DNA of 64,000 nt from Paraburkholderia sp. CNPSo 3272. GTDB taxonomy: Bacteria > Pseudomonadota > Gammaproteobacteria > Burkholderiales > Burkholderiaceae. Each line of letters opens with the position of its first letter. Positions within the stretch are counted from its first letter, which is position 1. The position numbers and the translations under genes were made by a program. The stretch is taken from assembly GCF_024206495.1 (NCBI RefSeq), contig NZ_JAMBPQ010000028.1, positions 1 through 64,000 on the forward strand. The letters are read 5' to 3'. Below the pieces are notes generated by a model. The model was not told the DNA's origin, ran no database searches, and was given only the letters and a program-made list of their open reading frames with translations. Shown here piece after piece: positions 53,741-60,952 of this stretch.

Positions 53741-54523
53741 ATGAATTCCCAGAAGCAGAAGCTGTTCGTCGACTCCATCCACAAGAAGTACGGCGACAAC
53801 GAAGTCCTCAAGGGCGTGTCCCTGAAAGCCAATGCCGGCGACGTAATCAGCGTGATCGGCTCGTCCGGGTCGGGCAAGAGCACGATGCTGCGTTGCATCA
53901 ACTTCCTGGAGCAGCCCAACGATGGGCGCATCGTGGTGGACGGCGAGGAAGTCGCTACGCGCGCGGACAAGCGCACGGGCGCCCTGCACCCCGCCGACGC
54001 GAAGCAGCTCCAGCGCGTGCGCACCAAGCTCGCCATGGTGTTCCAGCACTTCAATCTCTGGTCGCACATGTCGGTGCTCGAGAACGTGATCGAGGCGCCC
54101 GTGCACGTGCTGGGCTTGCCGCGCAAGGAAGCCGAAGAGCGCGCGCGCACCTACCTGGAGAAGGTCGGTCTCGCGCCGCGCGTGGAGAAGCAATACCCCT
54201 CGCACCTCTCGGGCGGTCAGCAGCAGCGTGTAGCGATTGCCCGCGCGCTCGCCATGCACCCCGACGTCATGCTGTTCGACGAGCCGACCTCGGCGCTAGA
54301 CCCCGAACTCGTGGGCGAAGTGCTCAAGGTCATGCAGAAGCTCGCCGAGGAAGGCCGCACGATGATCGTGGTCACCCACGAAATGGGTTTCGCGCGCAAC
54401 GTTTCGAACCACGTCATGTTCCTGCACAAGGGACTCGTGGAAGAGGAAGGTAAGCCTGCCGAGGTCTTCGCCAATCCGAAAAGCGAGCGCCTGCGCCAGT
54501 TCCTTTCGGGCAGCCTCAAGTAA
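53741..54523 (+). CDS. Amino-acid ABC ATP-binding protein (HisP/ArtP-like)
   Basis: A 260-aa ATPase: Walker A GSSGSGKST, Q-loop MVFQHFNLWSHMSVLENV, signature LSGGQQQRVAIARALA, Walker B VMLFDEPTSALDPELV, H-loop VTHEMGFAR. HFNLWSHMTVL-type sequence is characteristic of HisP. The ATG at 53741 has an AAAGG SD; a GTG at 53723 is less likely. Closes the SBP-permease-permease-ATPase operon, followed by a terminator. Confidence 0.95.
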   Translation: MNSQKQKLFVDSIHKKYGDNEVLKGVSLKANAGDVISVIGSSGSGKSTMLRCINFLEQPNDGRIVVDGEEVATRADKRTGALHPADAKQLQRVRTKLAMVFQHFNLWSHMSVLENVIEAPVHVLGLPRKEAEERARTYLEKVGLAPRVEKQYPSHLSGGQQQRVAIARALAMHPDVMLFDEPTSALDPELVGEVLKVMQKLAEEGRTMIVVTHEMGFARNVSNHVMFLHKGLVEEEGKPAEVFANPKSERLRQFLSGSLK

Positions 54524-54574
54524 GACGACTCAGAGAGTCGCCGCCTTCCGGCGATGTAGTCAAAGTAGTTTTAC

Positions 54575-54602
54575 AAGGCGCTTACAGCGCCTTTTCTTTT
54601 TT
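54575..54602 (+). terminator. Rho-independent terminator of amino-acid ABC operon
   Basis: AAGGCGC/GCGCCTT stem (54575-54581 with 54587-54593) and a TTTTCTTTTTT tail. It sits 51 bp after the ATPase stop. Confidence 0.88.
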
Positions 54603-55103
54603 GGTCTTTTACCCCCGAAAAGCCGTCCGTTTAAACCTCAAAAACGGCGTTTTTTGCATTACTCCTTGTGAAATCCTTCGTCAATAGTGGCAATCCTGAA
54701 CTCGGCCATTCGATTGACGTGAGTCCCTTGTCCCATAAGGCTTTCGACCTGGTCGCAGCACCTCGCTGACCACCATCCAGGAAGACCATATTGCAATTTG
54801 ACGACATCCCAGGGTGCGAGCGCGAATTAGTTCGCCAGCGCGGACCTTTTTTGCTAAATTAGTAACCAAAGTAGCAAAACAAAGTTCATTAAAAGTAGTT
54901 TCACTTCAAAAAGAACGGGAGATGCCAGTCAACCAGGGGATCTGCAAGACGACCCAGCCCGGGTCATGCAGCGGCACCAGCCCGTACGCCGGTCCTCGGG
55001 GTAATTCTCCCTTACGCGACGATTTCTGTTCGCGGCGCCGCCAAGCGCACGGACGTCTTTCGCAGTACTAAGGTTGACTCTTTGACAGGGTATGGAGGAG
55101 AAG
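54603..55103 (+). other. Porin upstream region, AT-rich
   Basis: No gene is supported. AT-rich blocks at about 54610-54690 and 54840-54910 surround a TTTTGCTA/TAGCAAAA dyad (54849-54856 with 54872-54879), a likely operator. AAAGTAGTTTTAC (54562-54574) recurs as AAAGTAGTTTCAC at 54892-54904. The porin promoter must be here, giving a leader of about 200 nt or more, which could host sRNA pairing sites. Confidence 0.5.
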
Positions 55104-56282
55104 ATGAAGAAAGCTTTGCTCGCCGCAGCATTGATGTCGGCTGGCGTGATCGCGCATGCACAAAGCAGCGTCACGCTCTACGGCCGCCTGGACATGGGTG
55201 TGGCGTATATGAACGGCATTGGTGCAGGCACCGGCGCAAACGGTCAAGCCACCCACGGTTCCAGCCAAGTTCAGCTCGAAAGCGGCTACTGGGGCACCAG
55301 CCTCTGGGGCATGAAGGGCGTTGAGGACATCGGTGGCGGCAACAAGGTTCTGTTCCACCTGGAAGGCAGCTTCAGCACTGCGAACGGCTCGCTCGGCTCG
55401 GCCGGCTCGCTCTGGAATCGCTGGGCGACCGTCGGTGTAGCGAACGATCAGTTCGGTACGCTGCTCGCTGGCCGCATGCTGTTCATCTCCAACGGCATTT
55501 GGGACTTCGATCCGTTCGGTCAGTCGAACTGGTCGTCGGCTTCGATGGTCCGTGGCCGCAACTGGCCGCAATCGAGCAACAACATTTCGTACCAGTCGCC
55601 GAACTGGATGGGCTTCGACGTGTACGGCCAGTACGCGTTCTCGAACGCGACGAACTGGAACGGCAACGGCTCGACGAGCCAGGGTCGCGAAGCTGGCCTG
55701 CAGCTGACCTACACGAGCTCGCTGTTCCAGATCCGCGGTCTGTATGACGAAATCCGCAATCCGGACAACGGCCAGCTGGGCGGCCTCTATGCCAACAACG
55801 GCCTCGATGGCAGCAAGATCCCCACCGGCGCGACTCAGGCAAACGGCAACGGCGTGTTCGCGTACTCGCGTGACTACATGGCGATGTTCAACCTGTTCCT
55901 CGGCGCATTCAAGGTTCAGGGCGGCTACGAAGCCATCCGTTCGTCGGGCATGAACCCGGGCATCATCGGTCAGCCGACGACGCTCGACCACGAGTGGGGC
56001 GGTGTGACGTGGCAAATGACGCCGGCTGCAGCGCTGATCGCCGCGGTCTACCACGTCAATGCGAACAACGGCGGCGGCAACGCCACGCTGTACACGGTTG
56101 GCGGTTCGTACAACCTGTCCAAGCGCACGCTGCTCGACATCCAGGCTGGCACGGTGCAGAACAGCAAGACGGCCAACTTCGGCCTGAACGCCAACAACTT
56201 CGGTACGGCTGCTGCAACGGGCAACCCGCTGCCGGGTCACAGCCAGGTTGGCGTGTACGCAGGTATCCAGCACTCGTTCTAA
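55104..56282 (+). CDS. Outer-membrane porin (Gram-negative porin, Burkholderia type)
   Basis: A 392-aa protein: signal peptide (MKKALLAAALMSAGVIAHA/QSSVTLYGRLDMG), alternating beta-strand pattern typical of 16-strand general porins with SSVTLYGRLD and ISYQSPNWMGFDVYGQY, and the C-terminal Phe (VGVYAGIQHSF) required for BAM insertion. Codon usage is more biased than in neighbouring genes, consistent with high expression. GGAGGAG SD at 55095-55100 sets the start at 55104; an ATG 12 bp earlier is inferior. Forms trimeric channels for small solutes. Confidence 0.96.
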   Translation: MKKALLAAALMSAGVIAHAQSSVTLYGRLDMGVAYMNGIGAGTGANGQATHGSSQVQLESGYWGTSLWGMKGVEDIGGGNKVLFHLEGSFSTANGSLGSAGSLWNRWATVGVANDQFGTLLAGRMLFISNGIWDFDPFGQSNWSSASMVRGRNWPQSSNNISYQSPNWMGFDVYGQYAFSNATNWNGNGSTSQGREAGLQLTYTSSLFQIRGLYDEIRNPDNGQLGGLYANNGLDGSKIPTGATQANGNGVFAYSRDYMAMFNLFLGAFKVQGGYEAIRSSGMNPGIIGQPTTLDHEWGGVTWQMTPAAALIAAVYHVNANNGGGNATLYTVGGSYNLSKRTLLDIQAGTVQNSKTANFGLNANNFGTAAATGNPLPGHSQVGVYAGIQHSF

Positions 56283-56346
56283 TTCGAAGCGAGTGTAGAA
56301 AGAACAGCTACATCGACGTTTTCACGCTGCTGCGAGAGGCGCGTAT

Positions 56347-56382
56347 CGGTGCGATGTCCGAAAGGGTATCGCACCGTTTTTT
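56347..56382 (+). terminator. Rho-independent terminator of the porin gene
   Basis: CGGTGCGAT/ATCGCACCG stem (56347-56355 with 56368-56376) followed by TTTTTT. It lies 65 bp after the stop. Confidence 0.9.
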
Positions 56383-56458
56383 ATGCCGGGGACGGGCCGC
56401 GCGAGCGGCGCCGTCCCCTTTTCTATTGGTGCATCAGGTGCTTCGAAGGCGCCCGGCC

Positions 56459-56797
56459 TCAAACCGCCGCTTCGTTTTCCTCGCCCGTGCGGATGCGGAT
56501 CACGCGCTCCACGTCGGTCACGAAAATCTTGCCGTCGCCGATCTTGCCGGTGCGCGCCGCGCCGATGATCGCGTCGATCACCTGGTCGGCCTGGTCGTTC
56601 GCGACCACTACCTCGATCTTCACCTTCGGCAGGAAGTCGACCACGTATTCGGCGCCGCGGTAAAGCTCCGTATGGCCCTTCTGGCGGCCGAAACCCTTGA
56701 CCTCGGTGACGGTCAGGCCCGTGAGGCCCACTTCGGCAAGCGCCTCGCGCACTTCGTCGAGCTTGAACGGTTTGATCACGGCAGTAATGCGTTTCAT
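56459..56797 (-). CDS. glnB: Nitrogen regulatory P-II protein GlnB
   Basis: A 112-aa P-II trimer subunit with intact T-loop Tyr51 (TELYRGAEYVVDFLPK), the B-loop GDGKIFV and C-loop RTGEENE. It senses 2-oxoglutarate/ATP and is uridylylated at Tyr51. The nadE gene lies immediately upstream (75 bp) and no amtB follows, favouring GlnB over GlnK. Start 56797. Confidence 0.95.
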   Translation of the reverse strand: MKRITAVIKPFKLDEVREALAEVGLTGLTVTEVKGFGRQKGHTELYRGAEYVVDFLPKVKIEVVVANDQADQVIDAIIGAARTGKIGDGKIFVTDVERVIRIRTGEENEAAV

Positions 56798-56872
56798 GGC
56801 GAACCTCGTCTCGTTATCGGATTTGTCGGAAATTTTGGAACCTACCGGGATTCTACGCTGTGCAGCCCGGGC

Positions 56873-58984
56873 TCACGCCGAGGGCTTGCCCGCAGGCGCC
56901 GCGCTCGCCCCGCCCGCTTCGTCGGGCACGCGTTCCAGATCGGCGAGCCAGACTACCGACTCCGAATCGCTTGGCGCGCGCCAGTCGCCGCGCGGCGAGA
57001 GCGAGCCGCCCGAGCCGACCTTCGGCGCATTCGGAATGCAGGTGCGCTTGAACTGGCTCTGGCGGAAGAAGCGGTCGAGGAAAATGCGCAGATTGCGCTT
57101 GATCGACGCGAGATCGTATTGATTGCGCGCGACCTTCGCGTTCTCGGGCCACGCGCCCGCTTCGCGCTCACCCCACGCGTGGCGCGCGAGGAACGCGACC
57201 TTCGACGGCGCGAAGCCAAAGCGCAGCGTGTAGTAGAGATTGAAGTCCTGCAGCTCGTAGGGGCCGATCGTGCTCTCGGTTTTCTGCTCGGGCGCGCCAT
57301 CGGACTTGCCGGGGATCAGCTCCGGGCTGATGTCGGTGGCGAGAATCGCTTCGAGCACGTCGCGGCCGCTCTCCCCGTTCTGGCCGATCTGGCCCGTTTC
57401 GGCCACCCAGCGCACGAGGTGCGTAATGAGCGTCTTCGGCACGCTCGCATTCACGTTGTAGTGCGACATGTGATCGCCCACACCGTAGGTACACCAGCCG
57501 AGCGCAAGCTCGGAGAGATCGCCCGTGCCGATCACGATCGCGTGATTGAAATTCGCGAGCCGGAACAGGTGGTTCGTGCGCTCGCCGGCCTGCACGTTTT
57601 CGAAAGTGATGTCGTAGGTTTCCTTGCCTTCCGAGTACGGATGGCCGAGGTCTTCGAGCATCTGCATGCAGCTCTGACGAATGTCGATTTCGCGCGCCGT
57701 ACAGCCTACCAGCGCCATCAGTTCGCGCGCCTGGCGCAGCGTGCGCTCGCTCGTGGCGAACCCGGGCATCGTGTACGCGAGGATGTTCGCGCGCGGCAGC
57801 CCGAGGCGATCCATCGCCTTCGCGCACACGAGCAGCGCATGCGTGGAGTCGAGCCCGCCCGAGACGCCAATCACCACCTTCTTGATGCCCGCCTGCGAAA
57901 GCCGCTGCACGAGCGCCTGCACCTGGATGTTGTAGACCTCGTTGCAGCGCTCGTCGCGCCGCTTCGGGTCGGCCGGCACATAGGGGAAGCGCTCCACGCG
58001 CCGCGAGAGCGCGAGCGTTTCGCGCTGCCAGGCGCCCTCGCCCGCCAGCTCGCATGAAATCACGCGAAACTTCGCGACTTCACCGGCGTGGCGGCGGATC
58101 GAATCGCCGAACGTGGTCTGGCGGATGCGCTCCTGCTGCAGCCGCGCGAGATCGACATCGGCGAAGATGAGATGCGAATCGTCGGAGAAGCGCTCCGACT
58201 GCCCGAGCAGCTCGCCGTTTTCGCACACGAGCGCGTGGCCGTCCCAGGCCATATCGGTGGTCGATTCGCCCCTGCCCGCCGAGGTGTACACATACGCGGC
58301 GAGACAACGCGCCGACTGTTGCGACACCAGCTGCTGCCGGTAGCCCGCCTTGCCCACCACGACGTTCGACGCCGAAAGATTAACGAGCACCGAAGCGCCC
58401 GCGAGCGCCGCGAACGATGACGGCGGGATCGGCACCCAGACGTCCTCGCAGATCTCCACATGAAAGCGCAGACCCGCGACCTGCGGCACCTCGAACAGCA
58501 GCGACGCGCCGAACGGCACGTCCGCGCCCGCGAGGCGCACGGTGTCGGTGCTCGCGCTATCGGCGGCGCTGAACTGGCGCGGCTCGTAGAATTCGCCGTA
58601 GTTCGGCAGGAAGCTCTTGGGCACGACGCCCGCCACACGCCCGCCCGCCACGACCGCTGCGCAGTTGAAGAGCGAATGCCCCGCGCGCACCGGCAGCCCC
58701 ACGATCATCACGAGCGGCAGCGCGGCCGACGCTTCGACGATCTGCGCGAGCGCGCGCTCGCAGGCGTCGAGCAACGCTTGCTGATGGAACAGGTCGTCGC
58801 AGGTATAGGCCGAAAGCCCAAGCTCGGGGAACGCGACGAGCGCCGCGCCCCGCGCCGCGGCCTCGCGCGCGAGCGCGAGCGTCTCGCTGGCGTTGAATGC
58901 GGGATCGGCCACACGGCAGCGCGGCACGCCCACGGCTACGCGCGCAAAGCCGTGCGTATAGAGATTGAAGAAGCGCTCTTTCAT
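56873..58984 (-). CDS. nadE: Glutamine-dependent NAD+ synthetase
   Basis: A 703-aa two-domain enzyme: an N-terminal nitrilase-type glutaminase domain with catalytic Glu54 (LVAFPELGLSAYTCDD), Lys (VPKSFLPNYGEFYE) and Cys (VEICEDVW), then an NAD synthetase domain with the ATP-PP loop GVSGGLDSTHALL and later GTGDLSELALGWCTYG. It amidates nicotinic-acid adenine dinucleotide. Start at 58984 (MKERFFN); extra in-frame upstream codons are without support. Operon with glnB. Confidence 0.96.
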   Translation of the reverse strand: MKERFFNLYTHGFARVAVGVPRCRVADPAFNASETLALAREAAARGAALVAFPELGLSAYTCDDLFHQQALLDACERALAQIVEASAALPLVMIVGLPVRAGHSLFNCAAVVAGGRVAGVVPKSFLPNYGEFYEPRQFSAADSASTDTVRLAGADVPFGASLLFEVPQVAGLRFHVEICEDVWVPIPPSSFAALAGASVLVNLSASNVVVGKAGYRQQLVSQQSARCLAAYVYTSAGRGESTTDMAWDGHALVCENGELLGQSERFSDDSHLIFADVDLARLQQERIRQTTFGDSIRRHAGEVAKFRVISCELAGEGAWQRETLALSRRVERFPYVPADPKRRDERCNEVYNIQVQALVQRLSQAGIKKVVIGVSGGLDSTHALLVCAKAMDRLGLPRANILAYTMPGFATSERTLRQARELMALVGCTAREIDIRQSCMQMLEDLGHPYSEGKETYDITFENVQAGERTNHLFRLANFNHAIVIGTGDLSELALGWCTYGVGDHMSHYNVNASVPKTLITHLVRWVAETGQIGQNGESGRDVLEAILATDISPELIPGKSDGAPEQKTESTIGPYELQDFNLYYTLRFGFAPSKVAFLARHAWGEREAGAWPENAKVARNQYDLASIKRNLRIFLDRFFRQSQFKRTCIPNAPKVGSGGSLSPRGDWRAPSDSESVVWLADLERVPDEAGGASAAPAGKPSA

Positions 58985-59202
58985 TTCGATAACCTTGAGG
59001 CGGGCGCGCTGCGCACGAAAGCGCACACTCTGACGTTTGGGCGGCTCGATGCCGCTTTGAAATCGCTCGATGCTGCCTGGCTGACGCCGCTGCACGAAGC
59101 GCGGCGGTCCTCACCCGCTCGGGACGTTTGCTTTACCATGACCGTTTGCCGCGGCAGGCGCTGCTGAAACACCGAAGCCGCATCCCACGCCAACGGGCAC
59201 GC

Positions 59203-60375
59203 ATGAAACAGGAACATTTCGATTATCGCACGGGCATCCTCGGCTCACCGTCCGAGGTCGACGCCGCCGAATGGAACGCGCTGCTCGCGCGTCAGGCGCA
59301 GCCTACGCCCTTTTTGCGCCACGAATTCCTCGCGGCGCTCGACGCCACGCGCTGCACCACGCCGAACGAGGGCTGGGCCGCCCAATTCGTCACGCTAACC
59401 GACACGCGCACGGGGCGCCTCGCCGCCGCCGCGCCCGTGTACCTGAAGGGCCACTCGTACGGCGAGTACGTGTTCGACTGGGCTTGGGCCGACGCGTACA
59501 AGCGCAACGGCCTCGAGTACTACCCGAAGCTCCTGTGCGCCGTGCCGTTCACGCCGGTGCAGGGCACCCGCCTGATCGCCGCCGACGCGACTGCGCGCCG
59601 CCATCTGGCCGCGACGCTGCTCGCCTTCGCCGAGCAGGCCGACGTCTCGTCGCTGCACGTGCTCTTTCCGACCACGGAGGACGCCGAGGCGCTGACCGAC
59701 CTTGGCATGATGCAGCGCGAAGGCGTGCAGTTTCACTGGCTCAACGACGGCTATCGCGACTTCGAGGACTTCCTCTCCACGCTGGAGCAGAAGAAGCGCA
59801 AGAACATCCGCGCGGAACGCCGCAAGGTGCACGACGCGGGCGTGACCATGCGGCGTGTGCGCGGCGAGGACATCACCGATACCGAGTGGCGCTTTTTCAG
59901 CCGCTGCTACCGGCAAACCTACCGCGAGCATTTCTCTTCGCCGTACCTGAATCTCGACTTCTTCCGCATGATCGGCGAAACGATGCCGGAGAATCTGCTG
60001 CTCGTGATCGCCGAGCGAGAAGGCAAGCCGATCGCGAGTTCGCTCGTGGTCTGGCAGCGCGGTGAGAATGGCCAGGGCGGCACGCTCTATGGCCGCTACT
60101 GGGGCGCGCTCGAACACGTGCCCTGCCTGCACTTCGAGACCGCGTATTATCAGCCGCTCGAATTCTGCATCGAGGAAAAGCTCGACGTGTTCGAAGGCGG
60201 CGCGCAAGGCGAACACAAGATGGCGCGCGGTTTCCTGCCCACCGCCACGCGCTCGGCACACTGGCTCGCCCATCCGGCGTTCTCCGATGCCGTGGCGCGC
60301 TTTCTCGAGAGCGAGACGAACCACATTCACGCCTACATGCACGAGCTCAATGAGCGCAATCCGTTTCGTGCGTGA
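59203..60375 (+). CDS. FemAB/GNAT-fold protein (peptidogalycan biosynthesis/DUF482-like)
   Basis: A 390-aa protein with features of the DUF482 GNAT-like group: AFLRHEFL-type PTPFLRHEFLAALDATRC at the N-terminus, KGHSYGEYVFDWAWADAY, LEQKKRKNIRAERRKVHDAGV and a C-terminal YGRYWGALEHVPCLHFETAYYQPLEFCIEE. Similar proteins are sometimes called peptidogalycan biosynthesis proteins but have no proven reaction. Divergent from nadE across 218 bp. Start 59203 (MKQEHFDYR). Confidence 0.85.
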   Translation: MKQEHFDYRTGILGSPSEVDAAEWNALLARQAQPTPFLRHEFLAALDATRCTTPNEGWAAQFVTLTDTRTGRLAAAAPVYLKGHSYGEYVFDWAWADAYKRNGLEYYPKLLCAVPFTPVQGTRLIAADATARRHLAATLLAFAEQADVSSLHVLFPTTEDAEALTDLGMMQREGVQFHWLNDGYRDFEDFLSTLEQKKRKNIRAERRKVHDAGVTMRRVRGEDITDTEWRFFSRCYRQTYREHFSSPYLNLDFFRMIGETMPENLLLVIAEREGKPIASSLVVWQRGENGQGGTLYGRYWGALEHVPCLHFETAYYQPLEFCIEEKLDVFEGGAQGEHKMARGFLPTATRSAHWLAHPAFSDAVARFLESETNHIHAYMHELNERNPFRA

Positions 60376-60446
60376 TTCATCCGTAAAACGCGCGCACGAC
60401 GTGTCCTGAAACGCCCACGCCGATCACGATCATCGCATCCAGAACT

Positions 60447-60791
60447 ATGCCGTGGTTCCTCTACATGCTCGAATGCGCCGACGGCAGCGTCTACACGGGC
60501 ATTGCCATCGACGTCGCCGCCCGCTTCGCCCAGCACGCGAGCGGCACGGGCGCGCGCTACACGCGCTCGCGCAAGCCGGTACAGGTGCTCGCGCAATTCG
60601 AGTTCGCCGACCGCGCACGCGCCTCGAGCGCCGAGTACTGGGTCAAGCGCCTCGCCCCGCGCGAAAAGCGCGCGCTCGCGGCCGGCGCGCGCACGCTCGA
60701 ATCGGTGCTGCCCCCGCCACCGCCGCCGCCCGGGGAAACGGCCCCGGAAATTCCTCCAGAAACGTCCCCGGAAACGGCAGCGCCCGAATGA
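60447..60791 (+). CDS. GIY-YIG nuclease superfamily protein (UPF0213/YhbQ-like)
   Basis: A 114-aa protein. The GIY-YIG motif appears as FLYMLECADGSVYTGIA with RFAQHASGTGARYTRSRKP and the downstream EYWVKRL segment, matching YhbQ/UrpI-like small domain proteins. The C-terminus has a Pro/Glu-rich tail (PPPPPPPGETAPEIPPE). Family members have weak or uncertain nuclease activity. A terminator hairpin overlaps the stop codon. Confidence 0.9.
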   Translation: MPWFLYMLECADGSVYTGIAIDVAARFAQHASGTGARYTRSRKPVQVLAQFEFADRARASSAEYWVKRLAPREKRALAAGARTLESVLPPPPPPPGETAPEIPPETSPETAAPE

Positions 60792-60825
60792 GCAAACGTC
60801 TCGCGGGAAGAGCGTTTGCTCTTTT
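60790..60825 (+). terminator. Rho-independent terminator of GIY-YIG gene
   Basis: GAGCAAACG/CGTTTGCTC stem (60790-60798 with 60813-60821) and TTTT; the stem begins within the stop codon (60789-60791). Confidence 0.85.
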
Positions 60826-60952
60826 CATCGAACGCGCCGTCTAAATCCTAAAGCCGCCGCTGGCCTCCGCCGTTATTGCTCACAAGACGCCGGTCCTGGC
60901 CCCCGGCGCGCGCTCTCATTTCACCTCGCAAGCCGACGGGGACCGGTGAAGC

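Noticed and set aside
54920..55071. Small ORF (about 49 aa) before the porin
   Set aside because: Lies in the leader, no family likeness, poor SD spacing; likely chance.
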